Positions 8,470-18,441 of a stretch of DNA of 64,000 bases are shown here, one piece after another. The notes under the pieces were generated by a model. It made no database searches. It saw nothing but the letters and a program-made list of their open reading frames with translations, and was not told the origin of the DNA. Position numbers and translations under genes: made by a program. The DNA comes from Hamadaea sp. GTDB lineage: Bacteria > Actinomycetota > Actinomycetes > Mycobacteriales > Micromonosporaceae. Every line of letters begins with the position of its first letter. Position 1 is the first letter of the stretch. Where the stretch lies: contig NZ_JABFVK010000018.1 of the NCBI RefSeq assembly GCF_013362815.1, positions 57,951 through 121,950 of the forward strand, read 5' to 3'.

Positions 8470-9333
8470 ATGCGTTTGACGCGCATCGCCGCGGTGGCGC
8501 TGGCCGCCGCGCTCGCGTTCGGCGCGGCCGCTTGTGGCGGCAGCGATGATGACAAGAGTTCGAGCAAGTTCGCCGCTGGTTCGACCATGGAGAAGCTGGC
8601 CAAGGCCGGCAAGATCAAGGTCGGCACGAAGTTCGACCAGCCGCTGTTCGGCTTGAAGGGCCTGGACGGCAAGCCGGCCGGCTTCGACGTCGAGATCGCC
8701 AAGATCCTGGCCAAGGAGCTGGGCATCGACGCCGACAAGATCGAGTGGGTCGAGTCGACGTCGAAGGTCCGCGAGGACTACATCCAGCAGGACAAGGTCG
8801 ACCTGGTCGTGGCGACGTACACGATCAACGACACCCGCAAGGAGAAGGTCTCCTTCGCCGGCCCGTACTTCATCGCCGGTCAGGACATCCTGGTCAAGAA
8901 GGACGACACCTCGATCGCCGGGCCGGAGACCTTCCGCGCCGGTGACAAGAAGGTCTGCTCCGTGACGGGCTCGACCCCGGCCAAGAACATCGAGCAGTAC
9001 CTCAAGGACAAGAACACCCAGCTGGTGCTGTTCGACGTCTACTCGAAGTGCCTGGACGCCCTGAACGCCGGTCAGGTCGACGCGCTGACCACGGACAACG
9101 TGATCCTGTCGGGCTACGCGAGCAAGGAGCCGGACAAGTACAAGGTCCTCGGCCAGCCGTTCACCCGTGAGCCCTACGGCATCGGCGTGAAGAAGGACGA
9201 CAAGGTCTTCCGCGACTGGATCAACGACGTCCTCGAGGCGGCGTTCAAGGACGGCCGTTACAAGGCCGCCTGGGATGCGTCCATCAAGGACCTCATCAAG
9301 GTCCCGGACGCGCTGTCCATCCAGCGCTACTGA
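8470..9333 (+). CDS. gluB: Glutamate-binding lipoprotein of the ABC importer
   Basis: This is the substrate-binding protein of the importer, 287 aa, anchored outside the cell by a lipid. The N terminus has a basic start (MRLTR), a hydrophobic stretch and a lipobox ending at Cys22 (FGAAACGGS), followed by a Ser/Asp/Lys-rich linker. The mature part is a solute-binding family 3 domain with GTKFDQPLFG and GFDVEIAKILAKELG early and DALTTDNVILSGYA later. GGGAGGAGA just before ATG 8470 is a strong ribosome-binding site. An upstream in-frame ATG at 8437 would bury the signal peptide and is rejected. A stable hairpin follows the stop, before gluC. Confidence 0.94.
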   Translation: MRLTRIAAVALAAALAFGAAACGGSDDDKSSSKFAAGSTMEKLAKAGKIKVGTKFDQPLFGLKGLDGKPAGFDVEIAKILAKELGIDADKIEWVESTSKVREDYIQQDKVDLVVATYTINDTRKEKVSFAGPYFIAGQDILVKKDDTSIAGPETFRAGDKKVCSVTGSTPAKNIEQYLKDKNTQLVLFDVYSKCLDALNAGQVDALTTDNVILSGYASKEPDKYKVLGQPFTREPYGIGVKKDDKVFRDWINDVLEAAFKDGRYKAAWDASIKDLIKVPDALSIQRY

Positions 9334-9341
9334 GTCAACCC

Positions 9342-9373
9342 GCGTGGCCCGGGCTGGATAGCCCGGGCCACGC
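9342..9373 (+). terminator. Hairpin between gluB and gluC
   Basis: GCGTGGCCCGGGCT (9342-9355) and AGCCCGGGCCACGC (9360-9373) form a perfect 14-bp stem with a 4-base loop, 8 bp after the gluB stop and 23 bp before the gluC start. Inside an operon this suggests partial termination or 3'-end protection, so that binding protein is made in excess of permease. That role is inference. Confidence 0.7.
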
Positions 9374-9396
9374 CCCGTAAAGAGAAGGGGCACGCC

Positions 9397-10110
9397 GTGG
9401 AGGTCTTCTCCGAAAAGCTCGGCGTCTTCTGGGACGGCTATCTCGGCACGCTGCAGATGTCGCTGCTGGCCGCGATCGGCGCACTGATCCTGGGCGGCGT
9501 CGTCGCGGTCTTGCGCATCGCGCCGCTGCCGCCGTTGCGCGGCGTCGGGACGGCGTACGTGACGATCTTCCGCAACGTCCCGCTGACGGTGGTCATGTTC
9601 TTCACGGCGTTCGCCCTGCCGTTGCTGGGCAGCAACGCCGGCTTCCTGAAGATCCCCGGCCTGACCTCGGTGATCAAGCCGCTCGGCACGGACCTGCCCT
9701 TCTTCCGGTTCGCCACGATCGCGCTGACGGTCTACACCGCCGCGTTCGTCTGCGAGGCGCTGCGTAGCGGCATCGGCGCGGTCCCGCCCGGCCAGGCCGA
9801 AGCGGCCCGCTCGCTCGGGCTGACCTTCGGGCAGAACCTCCGGCACATCGTGCTGCCACAGGCTTGGAAGTACGCGGTGGTGCCGCTGGGCAGCGTGATC
9901 ATCGCAATGATCAAGAACTCCGCGCTGGCAGCCGCCTTCGGCGTCATCGTGACCCTGATGGGCGTCGTCGACGAACTCGTCTCGCAGGAGTACTACGACG
10001 CCCTCCCGGTCTTCCTGGGCGTCGTAGTCGGCTACCTCACCATGACGATTCCCCTCGGCCTGGCGCTGGACGCCGTCGAACGTTCGCAGAAGAAGGCGGT
10101 CCGCCGATGA
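9397..10110 (+). CDS. gluC: Glutamate ABC transporter permease GluC
   Basis: This is one of the two membrane subunits of the importer, 237 aa, His/Glu/Gln/Arg/opine permease family, with about five membrane segments. The EAA loop that docks on the ATPase reads QAEAARSLGLTFGQNLRHIV. The GTG start at 9397 has AGAAGGGG upstream. Its stop overlaps the gluD start (ATGA at 10107-10110), which suggests translational coupling and equal production of the two permeases. Confidence 0.93.
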   Translation: MEVFSEKLGVFWDGYLGTLQMSLLAAIGALILGGVVAVLRIAPLPPLRGVGTAYVTIFRNVPLTVVMFFTAFALPLLGSNAGFLKIPGLTSVIKPLGTDLPFFRFATIALTVYTAAFVCEALRSGIGAVPPGQAEAARSLGLTFGQNLRHIVLPQAWKYAVVPLGSVIIAMIKNSALAAAFGVIVTLMGVVDELVSQEYYDALPVFLGVVVGYLTMTIPLGLALDAVERSQKKAVRR

Positions 10111-11081
10111 GCAGCGTCCTCTACGACTCGCCCGGTCCGCGTACCAAGGCGATGACGATCATCGGCAGCGTCGTCGCGGTGCCGCTCATCGGGCTCGCGG
10201 TCTACCTCTGGATCTACCGCCCGCTCGCCGACGCCGGCCAGTTCAAGGGCGAGCTCTGGGGTCCGATCGTCGACCCGAACAACCAGTACTTCTCGCTCGT
10301 CTGGGAACGCTGGGGGGACGGCTGGCTCAACACGCTCAAGGCCGCGGTCCTGTCCATCATCGCGTCTCTCCTGCTCGGATCATTGATCGCTTTGGTACGC
10401 CGAGAGCTGCGCGAATTGCGTCACCGGCGATTCCCCGGCTCCCCGTTCGGCGGCTTCGGCCGATTCGGCGTACTCGTGGGGCGGGGTCTGACCCGAGCCT
10501 GGGTCGAGATCGCCCGTGGTACGCCGGTCGTGACGACGCTGTACTTCGTCTTCCTGGTGCTGCCGATCTGGGGCATCGACTTCGACGACCGCATGTGGTT
10601 CCTGGTCATCGGCCTGACGATCTACAACAGCGTGGTCATCGGCGAGATCATCCGGTCCGGAATGGACGGTCTGCCGCAGGGCCAGGACGAGGCCGCCCGC
10701 GCAGTCGGCCTCAGCACTTGGCAGTCGTCCCGGATCGTCATGTTCCCGCAGGCGTTCCGCGTCATGCTGCCGGCCCTGATCAGCCAGGTCGTCGTGATCC
10801 TCAAGGACACCTCGCTGGGCGGCGTCATCATCTCCTACGAGGAGGCGCTCGGCGTCACCAAGCAGATGGTGGAGGCGTTCCGGGGCGAGCATCTCGCGAT
10901 CGGCATCCCGATGTACTTCTCCATCGGCGTCATCTACATCGTCGTGAACTACGCCTTGTCGAAGCTTGCGGCGTACCTGCAGAAGCGGCTGTCCCGGCGC
11001 GGCTTCAAGCCCATCGACAAGCCTGCTACCGCGCTTGTGGCGGAGGCCTCCGCGGGCGCAGGCGGCGCGGGCAGCCTCTAG
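10107..11081 (+). CDS. gluD: Glutamate ABC transporter permease GluD
   Basis: This is the second membrane subunit, 324 aa. It is longer than GluC because of an N-terminal extension with an extra membrane segment (about residues 12-32) and an extracytoplasmic stretch before the permease core. The EAA loop reads QDEAARAVGLSTWQSSRIVM. The tail is Ala/Gly-rich. The ATG overlaps the gluC stop by four bases. It is the last gene of the operon and is followed by a large palindrome, then by rny on the other strand. Confidence 0.93.
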   Translation: MSSVLYDSPGPRTKAMTIIGSVVAVPLIGLAVYLWIYRPLADAGQFKGELWGPIVDPNNQYFSLVWERWGDGWLNTLKAAVLSIIASLLLGSLIALVRRELRELRHRRFPGSPFGGFGRFGVLVGRGLTRAWVEIARGTPVVTTLYFVFLVLPIWGIDFDDRMWFLVIGLTIYNSVVIGEIIRSGMDGLPQGQDEAARAVGLSTWQSSRIVMFPQAFRVMLPALISQVVVILKDTSLGGVIISYEEALGVTKQMVEAFRGEHLAIGIPMYFSIGVIYIVVNYALSKLAAYLQKRLSRRGFKPIDKPATALVAEASAGAGGAGSL

Positions 11082-11089
11082 GCACGCAT

Positions 11090-11151
11090 GATCCACATCC
11101 CGTTTCGTGTCGAGATCGGCCCCGATTCTGACGCGAAACGGGATGTGGATC
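11090..11151. terminator. 22-bp-arm palindrome between gluD and rny
   Basis: Two 22-base arms (11090-11111 and 11130-11151) are complementary apart from one position. They start GATCCACATCCCGTTTCG and end with its reverse complement. An 18-base centre itself has a weaker dyad (GATCGG/CCGAT). GATC to GATC is 62 bp. It sits between convergent genes, so it is a plausible bidirectional terminator. It also belongs to the window-wide set of GATC-bounded palindromes. Confidence 0.75.
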
Positions 11152-11175
11152 TTCCGTTTCTGCGGGCTCTAGGGG

Positions 11176-13044
<1,869 letters not shown>

Positions 13045-13301
13045 GGGTCGCTCCCTTCGCCGTCACACGCCGTTGTTTCGCGACGCCCGACCATGGCGAG
13101 GGTGCACGTCAGCTACTCGCGCCCGGATCAACGTTTGCCCAGGTAGGCGAGCGCTGAGCCGATGCCGAGAGGCAGATCGACACTAAAACTGTTGCTCTAC
13201 TGTTACGCGATCTATGTTGTGTGCGTTAACCCAAGGTGGTCGGAGGTCGCCCTCGTACCACGAGGCTAGGTTGTACGGGACGCTCGGTCAAGAACTCATG
13301 A

Positions 13302-14075
13302 TCAGACACGATCCGGGCGTTCCCCCTCCGAGTCCATCGCTTCGAGGGCCAGCCCTTCGGCCCACTCCTGCTTGGCCTCCCAGCCCATTTCCCACACCTT
13401 ACGGCCCTCGGTGAACTCCTCCGCCTGGTCACTGACCTGAGCCAGCACGTCCTTCACAGCTCGGAAGGCGATGCCTGGTGGGTAGCCCTTCCGCGCCAGC
13501 ATGGCGACCAGCTTGCGGAACATCGCCTCCGGGTCACCTCGCATCGTGCGGAGTTTCCGTTCGACGAGCTCACGGGCGGTGACCTCCTCGGTCTCCACCT
13601 CCAGCTCCGCCAGCGCGCCCTTGATGACCTCCTGGTCGACGCCACGCCGGCGCAACTCCTGGCCGAGCGCCCGGCGGGCCAGTCCCTTGCCGTAGTGCCT
13701 CGACTCGACCCAGGCACGGGCGAAGGCGGCGTCGTCGATGATGCCGACCTCGTCGTAGCGGTCGAGCACCTCCTCGACGATCTCGGCGCTGATGCCGCGC
13801 TTCGTCATCGCCGTGGCCAGCTCCGACCGGGTCCGGGGGCGTACGCCGAGCTGGTTCAGGCAGATCTCCCGGGCGCGTTCTCGCTCGTCCTTCGGCGGTT
13901 CGGGCTTCTTCTCCTCACGCGGCTGCCGTCTCTCCGGTGCGACCTCGGCGGCTTCGGGGTCCGGCCCCCACAGGTCGGGATCGTTCTCCGGCTCCACCGG
14001 CCGTTTCCGGGACCGGCGGGGCGGTCTCGGCGTGGCGGCGTCCCATCCCCGCCCCGTACGCCCTCGAATCGTCAT
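13302..14075 (-). CDS. recX: Regulatory protein RecX
   Basis: RecX binds RecA filaments and limits recombinase activity. The product has 257 aa, against roughly 150-190 for many homologues. The extra length is a low-complexity, charged and proline-rich N-terminal extension of about 65 residues. The RecX three-helix repeats follow, with ICLNQLGVRPRTRSELA, LDRYDEVGIIDDAAFA and RRALGQELRRRGV recognisable. It lies directly downstream of recA, separated by a 168-bp gap holding a large palindrome. No other gene fits between rny and recX (257 bp, no features seen except an AACAGT direct repeat). Confidence 0.92.
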   Translation of the reverse strand: MTIRGRTGRGWDAATPRPPRRSRKRPVEPENDPDLWGPDPEAAEVAPERRQPREEKKPEPPKDERERAREICLNQLGVRPRTRSELATAMTKRGISAEIVEEVLDRYDEVGIIDDAAFARAWVESRHYGKGLARRALGQELRRRGVDQEVIKGALAELEVETEEVTARELVERKLRTMRGDPEAMFRKLVAMLARKGYPPGIAFRAVKDVLAQVSDQAEEFTEGRKVWEMGWEAKQEWAEGLALEAMDSEGERPDRV

Positions 14076-14115
14076 CCGACTCCCCCTCCGTGCTCTCCGT
14101 CAGTCGGGGCGCGAC

Positions 14116-14167
14116 TTGATCTTGGCGAGTTCGGGTCGCTATAGCGACATTTTCTCGCCAAGATCAA
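14116..14167. repeat. Concentric palindrome between recA and recX
   Basis: The outer arms TTGATCTTGGCGAG (14116-14129) and CTCGCCAAGATCAA (14154-14167) are perfect reverse complements. The exact centre holds a second perfect palindrome, GTCGCTATAGCGAC (14135-14148). Outer and inner elements share the same centre. GATC to GATC is 48 bp. It may attenuate transcription between recA and recX, or belong to the GATC-bounded intergenic elements. Confidence 0.88.
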
Positions 14168-14243
14168 CCGATCCTCCCGCTGACGCAAAAGGGGCGCGGC
14201 CGCCGACAAGCAGCGCCCACGCCCCCAGGTTGGTGCGAAGAGA

Positions 14244-15296
14244 TCAGAAGTCGACGGGCGGCAGCGCGGGGCCACCGGCCTCGTCGTTGCCCGCGTTCAC
14301 GCCGACGCCCAGCTTCTCGAGGATCTTCTTCTCGATCTCGGCGGCGACGTCGGGGTTCTCCTTGAGGAACTCCCGCGCCTTCTCCTTGCCCTGGCCGAGC
14401 TGGTCGCCCTCGTACGTGTACCAGGCACCGGCCTTGCGGATGATGCTCTGCTCCACGCCGACGTCGATCAGCGAGCCCTCACGGGAGATGCCCTTGCCGT
14501 ACATGATGTCGAACTCGGCCTGCCGGAACGGGCTCGACACCTTGTTCTTCACGACCTTGACCCGGGTCCGGTTGCCGACGACCTCGGTGCCGTCCTTCAG
14601 GCTCTCGATGCGGCGGACGTCCAGCCGCACCGACGCGTAGAACTTCAGCGCCTTACCACCCGTGGTGGTCTCGGGCGAGCCGAACATGACGCCGATCTTC
14701 TCGCGCAGCTGGTTGATGAAGATCGCGGTGGTGTTCGTGTTGTTGAGCGCACCGGTCATCTTCCGCAGCGCCTGGCTCATCAGCCGGGCCTGCAGACCGA
14801 CGTGGCTGTCACCCATCTCGCCCTCGATCTCGGCCCGCGGCACGAGGGCGGCCACCGAGTCGATCACGATCAGGTCGAGCGCGCCGGAGCGGACCAGCAT
14901 GTCCGCGATCTCCAGCGCCTGCTCACCGGTGTCGGGCTGGGAGACCAGCAACGCGTCGGTGTCGACTCCGAGAGCCCGCGCGTACTCCGGGTCGAGCGCG
15001 TGCTCGGCGTCGACGATCGCGGCGATGCCGCCACTGCGCTGCGCATTGGCAATGGCGTGCAGGGCCAGCGAGGTCTTACCCGACGCCTCCGGGCCGTAGA
15101 TCTCCACGATCCGGCCCCGCGGCAGCCCGCCGACGCCCAGCGCCACGTCGAGGGCGATCGAACCGGTCGGAATCACCGCCATCTGCACCTGCGGGCGCTC
15201 GCCGAGGCGCATCACGGAACCCTTGCCATGGGCCTTCTCGATCTGCGCCAGCGCTAGATCGAGTGCCTTCGTCTTATCAGGACTAGTCACAGCCAT
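14244..15296 (-). CDS. recA: Recombinase RecA
   Basis: RecA forms ATP-dependent filaments on single-stranded DNA, promotes strand exchange and triggers LexA self-cleavage. The 350-aa product has Walker A GPEASGKT (68-75), [15 protein letters not shown], and a C terminus ending in PPVDF. I choose ATG 15296 ([10 protein letters not shown]) over an in-frame upstream start at 15386. Three reasons: the length then matches the family, the extra residues look random, and the DNA-damage promoter at 15364-15386 would place the transcript start inside the longer version. It is followed by recX and preceded by DUF3046, a common actinobacterial order. Confidence 0.97.
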   Translation of the reverse strand: MAVTSPDKTKALDLALAQIEKAHGKGSVMRLGERPQVQMAVIPTGSIALDVALGVGGLPRGRIVEIYGPEASGKTSLALHAIANAQRSGGIAAIVDAEHALDPEYARALGVDTDALLVSQPDTGEQALEIADMLVRSGALDLIVIDSVAALVPRAEIEGEMGDSHVGLQARLMSQALRKMTGALNNTNTTAIFINQLREKIGVMFGSPETTTGGKALKFYASVRLDVRRIESLKDGTEVVGNRTRVKVVKNKVSSPFRQAEFDIMYGKGISREGSLIDVGVEQSIIRKAGAWYTYEGDQLGQGKEKAREFLKENPDVAAEIEKKILEKLGVGVNAGNDEAGGPALPPVDF

Positions 15297-15363
15297 GCCT
15301 GCCACCCCTTGTTGGCCCGCCTTCGAGGGGGCCTTCACCGTCGAGCTCTTCGTCACGCCGGAC

Positions 15364-15386
15364 ACGTTATGCGCCGGGTCTGACAA
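15364..15386 (-). promoter_or_regulatory. RecA-NDp (PafBC-type) damage promoter of recA
   Basis: On the minus strand TTGTCAG is followed 10 bases later by TAACGT. This matches the layout TTGTCRGTG-N8-TANNNT known for LexA-independent, PafBC-dependent mycobacterial damage promoters. Only the GT of GTG is changed (to AC). It predicts a transcript start about 60 bp upstream of the recA ATG. Assignment is by motif only. Confidence 0.65.
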
Positions 15387-15482
15387 AACCGCGCCACCCC
15401 GCCGATCGTCCGGACCGAGTCCGGATCGAGTCCCGATCGAGGACGATACCCGTACACCTGTACTATGCGCTACCTTGACACG

Positions 15483-15680
15483 CTATCGCAGCCGGGACGG
15501 CACCCGGTCGGGGTAAGTCGCCACGACGGCCCGCCACACGGTGACCGTCTCGACCCCGGACCGCAGTGCGTCGTCGACCGTCTGGCCGAGCTGCGGCAAC
15601 ACCTGATCGGCCGCCACCGATCGGGCGTACGCGGGACCGAAGGACTCCCCCATCCGCCGCCAGAAGTCGCTCAGCTTCAT
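15483..15680 (-). CDS. DUF3046 family protein
   Basis: A small 65-aa protein starting MKLSDFWRRMGESFG, with the DUF3046 signature of a Trp-rich N terminus, VLPQLGQTVDDAL and a VWRAVVATYPDRVP-type C terminus. DUF3046 genes sit next to recA in many actinobacteria. No function is established and I do not propose one. Its start lies 2 bp after the stop of the upstream MFS gene, and GGTGAG before the ATG can serve as a ribosome-binding site, so the two may be cotranscribed. The recA promoter lies after its stop. Confidence 0.9.
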   Translation of the reverse strand: MKLSDFWRRMGESFGPAYARSVAADQVLPQLGQTVDDALRSGVETVTVWRAVVATYPDRVPSRLR

Positions 15681-15682
15681 GC

Positions 15683-16999
15683 TCACCGTCCGCTCATCGT
15701 CACGTCTGTCGACCCAGCCTGCCCCGTTCGCAGCACGAGCGCCAGCAACGGCACCACCGCGAACGCCGCCAGCAATGTGAGCACTCCGTAGGAGGCGTAC
15801 TGCACGATCACTCCGGACAGCAGTCCCGCCGACGCTCCGGCCACCCCGGTCGTCAGGTCGGACAATCCCTGGGCGGCCGCCTTGACCGGCAGCGGGACGC
15901 TCGCGGCGAACAGCGTCGAACCGGCCACCATCGTGCACGACCAGCCCTGACCCAGCAGAATCAGGCCCAGCGTCAGGCGTACCACATCATCGCCGGAGGC
16001 GCCCGCGACCGCACAGGCCGCGACCAGCAGGACCACCCCCGCCAGAATGACCCGCCGCGGCCCGAGCCGGTCGGTGGCCCAGCCGACCAGCGGGGACAGG
16101 CCGTACATGCCCGCGATGTGCAGGCCGATCACGAACCCGACGATGGTCAGTGAGGCGGTGCCGTGATGCGTCTGCCCGATGTGGATAGGCGTCATGGACA
16201 TGACGCCGACCATCACCAGATGGCCCAGGGCGGTAGCGACGAGGCCGAGCCGCGCGCCGGTCACCGACCAGACCACCGCCGCGGCCTCGCGGAAGGTGAC
16301 CCGTGTCGCCGTCGTGACCGGCGGGGCCACCGTCGCGACCGCGCCCGAACCGACCGGCTCGATCACGGGCAACGGCGTGGGCGCGAGCTGTTTGGCCAGC
16401 TTGAGCGGGTCCGGCCGCAGCACGGCCAGAATCCAGACCGCGCAGGCCAGGAAGGTCGCGGCCGAGGCGAGATAGGGCGCGGCCAGAGTGGGGATCCCGG
16501 TGCCCGCCACGAGCCGGCCGACCGGTGCCGCGAGGTTCGGCCCGGCCACCGCGCCGATCGTCGACGCCCAGATCACCCAGGACAGCTGCCGCCCGCGCTT
16601 CTCCGGCCGGGCCAGGTCGGCCGCCGCGTAGCGCGATTGATACTTCCCGGTGTTACCGGCCCCGAACAGGAACATCCCGACGATCAGCAGCGCGATGTGC
16701 CGCCCGGCCGCCGCGGCGACCACCGTGATCGCACCGGCCGCACCGACCAGATAGGACAGCGCCAGGCCCGGACGGCGGCCGTACCGGTTCATGATGCGGC
16801 TGGCCGGCAGCGCGCTCAGGGCCGCGCCGACCACCGCCACGCTCTGCGCCACGCCGGACAGCGCGGTGCCGACCATCTCCTTGGTGAGCAGCGCGCCGAC
16901 CGAGATGCCGATGGCCACGCCGAGGCCGCTGACGATCTCGTTGGCGACCAGGACGCGCACCGTGCGGCGCTGAATGCGCACGACATCGACAGACGACAC
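15683..16999 (-). CDS. Major facilitator superfamily transporter
   Basis: A 438-aa integral membrane protein with a 12-segment MFS pattern. It has two hydrophobic halves separated by a longer loop (about 190-230) and MFS motif A-like loops, MNRYGRRPG after segment 2 and ATDRLGPRR after segment 8. The substrate cannot be read from sequence; drug efflux or metabolite export are both possible. It is transcribed towards DUF3046 and recA. Upstream, 93 bp separate it from the MocR-type regulator on the same strand, so that regulator might also act on it. Confidence 0.85.
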   Translation of the reverse strand: MSSVDVVRIQRRTVRVLVANEIVSGLGVAIGISVGALLTKEMVGTALSGVAQSVAVVGAALSALPASRIMNRYGRRPGLALSYLVGAAGAITVVAAAAGRHIALLIVGMFLFGAGNTGKYQSRYAAADLARPEKRGRQLSWVIWASTIGAVAGPNLAAPVGRLVAGTGIPTLAAPYLASAATFLACAVWILAVLRPDPLKLAKQLAPTPLPVIEPVGSGAVATVAPPVTTATRVTFREAAAVVWSVTGARLGLVATALGHLVMVGVMSMTPIHIGQTHHGTASLTIVGFVIGLHIAGMYGLSPLVGWATDRLGPRRVILAGVVLLVAACAVAGASGDDVVRLTLGLILLGQGWSCTMVAGSTLFAASVPLPVKAAAQGLSDLTTGVAGASAGLLSGVIVQYASYGVLTLLAAFAVVPLLALVLRTGQAGSTDVTMSGR

Positions 17000-17092
17000 T
17001 TCGGATGCTCCGAGGGGTAAGGAGTGAGGGTGGATCTGTCACCCTACCCTTGACGATCATCCGGCGGTGATGCCAACCCGCTCCGGTGCAGG

Positions 17093-18397
17093 TCAGACCG
17101 TCCAGCGTCCGCCGGTCGCCGCCGCCGCGAAGGCGTCCGCGAAGGGCTCGATGTCCGCTTGGGTCAAGTTCGCGATGGTTACTCGTACGCCGGGCGGACT
17201 GGCCACTCGGTGCAAGCTGCCGGGGGCGACCGCGTAACCGGAATCGCGAAGCGCGGTGAGGACTCGGGTCTCGTCGTCGACGGGAACCCACACGTTGATG
17301 CCGGTCCGGCCGTGCGCGGTGAAGCCTCTCGCGCGCAGCGCGCCGACGAGCGCGTCGCGGCGGGCGTCGTACTCCCGGGCGGCGGCGGACGTGTCGACCG
17401 TCTCCCACACCCGGACGAGGGTGCGTTGCAGCACGGTGGAGACCCAGCCCGCGCCGAGCCGTCGCCGTCCCTCGACGCGGGCGACCGTGGCGGGATCGCC
17501 GGCGAGCACGGCGATCCGCAGATCTGGCCCGTACGGCTTGGACGCGCTGCGCAGGAAGGCCCACCGCGGCGTCACCCCGGCCAGCGTGGCGAGCGGGACG
17601 CCGGCCAGTTCGCCGGCATGGTCGTCCTCGATCAGCAGGACGTCCCTGTCCCTCAGCTCGGTGGCCAGATGCTTGGCACGCTTGGTGGTCACGGCCGCGC
17701 CGGTCGGGTTCTGCGCCCGGGTGGTGACGATGACCGCCTTGACGCCCTTGTGCAGGGCGTCTCGCATACCTTGCGGCGTCGGGCCGTCGTCGTCGACCGG
17801 GATGGGGACCACCGACAGGCCGTGCGCCGCCGCCAGATCCAGCGAGGCCGCCCAGCCGGGATCCTCCACGCCGACCTGGTCTCCGGGTCGCAGCGCCGTG
17901 CCGAACAGCAGATCGAGCCCGTCCAGCGCGCCGCCGACGACGGTGAGCGCGGCGTCGGGGGGAAGATCCGGCAGCCGCTCGCGGGCCCGCTCGGCCAACT
18001 CGGGCAGCACACCGGCATCCCGGTAATTCGCGGTCACGCCCTGCGCCGCGACGTGAGCCAGGGCGGGGCCGAGATCCGGCAGCAGACTCGGCTCGCCTAC
18101 GGCCAGATCGAGTACGCCGTCCGGCACGACCGGACCGCGGCTGCTGCGATCGGCCGAGATCGGCGGCTCGGGGCGTACGCGAGTGCCGTGGCGGCCCTGC
18201 GTCTCCACGATCCCCCGCTGACGCAGCTGCTGGTACGCCGCCGCCGCAGTATTGGTCGCGACGCTCAGCTCGGCCGCGAGGGCCCGTACCGTCGGCAGCA
18301 GGTCGCCTGCTCGCAGCGCACCCGTACGCACGCCGTCCTCCACGCTGCGGACGATCTCGGCTGCGGTCTTCCCGGCGATCTGATACTGTACTGCCAC
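17093..18397 (-). CDS. MocR-type regulator (GntR wHTH fused to aminotransferase fold)
   Basis: The N-terminal GntR winged helix (about 10-75) has the typical segments LRAGDLLPTVRALAAELSV and AYQQLRQRGIVETQGRHGT. The rest is a type I aminotransferase-like domain. It has NPTG in RAQNPTGAAV, the PLP-lysine context SASKPYGPD, and a C-terminal R-V-T-I-A-N-L. Such MocR/PdxR-type proteins use bound PLP as a sensor. I choose GTG 18397 (434 aa). A -10 like box (TACAGT, 18412-18407) lies nine bases upstream with no ribosome-binding site, which suggests a leaderless transcript. The gene is divergent from a PNPOx-like/GNAT fusion that it may control. Confidence 0.88.
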   Translation of the reverse strand: MAVQYQIAGKTAAEIVRSVEDGVRTGALRAGDLLPTVRALAAELSVATNTAAAAYQQLRQRGIVETQGRHGTRVRPEPPISADRSSRGPVVPDGVLDLAVGEPSLLPDLGPALAHVAAQGVTANYRDAGVLPELAERARERLPDLPPDAALTVVGGALDGLDLLFGTALRPGDQVGVEDPGWAASLDLAAAHGLSVVPIPVDDDGPTPQGMRDALHKGVKAVIVTTRAQNPTGAAVTTKRAKHLATELRDRDVLLIEDDHAGELAGVPLATLAGVTPRWAFLRSASKPYGPDLRIAVLAGDPATVARVEGRRRLGAGWVSTVLQRTLVRVWETVDTSAAAREYDARRDALVGALRARGFTAHGRTGINVWVPVDDETRVLTALRDSGYAVAPGSLHRVASPPGVRVTIANLTQADIEPFADAFAAAATGGRWTV

Positions 18398-18412
18398 AGT
18401 TTCAAGACTGTA
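18384..18412. promoter_or_regulatory. ACTGT repeats: likely operator/promoter of the MocR gene
   Basis: Plus-strand ACTGT, ACAGT and ACTGT boxes start at about 18385, 18396 and 18407, an 11-bp phasing, so all face one side of the helix. The first two form an inverted repeat; the first and third are direct. They overlap the MocR start and its -10 box and lie about 30 bp before the divergent gene. Multiple phased half-sites are usual for MocR binding, so autoregulation is plausible. Confidence 0.55.
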
Positions 18413-18441
18413 CCAGAACAATGAGCATTAGGTGGGACCTC

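Noticed and set aside
13045..13301. tRNA or small RNA gene in the rny-recX gap
   Set aside because: No cloverleaf, TTCGA loop or stable hairpin with a terminator could be found. Only an AACAGT direct repeat near the likely rny promoter was seen.
15451..15465. Possible LexA (SOS) box CGTACACCTGTACTA upstream of recA
   Set aside because: The half-sites are GTAC rather than GAAC/GTTC and it lies about 155 bp from the recA start. A PafBC-type promoter nearer the gene is the better explanation.
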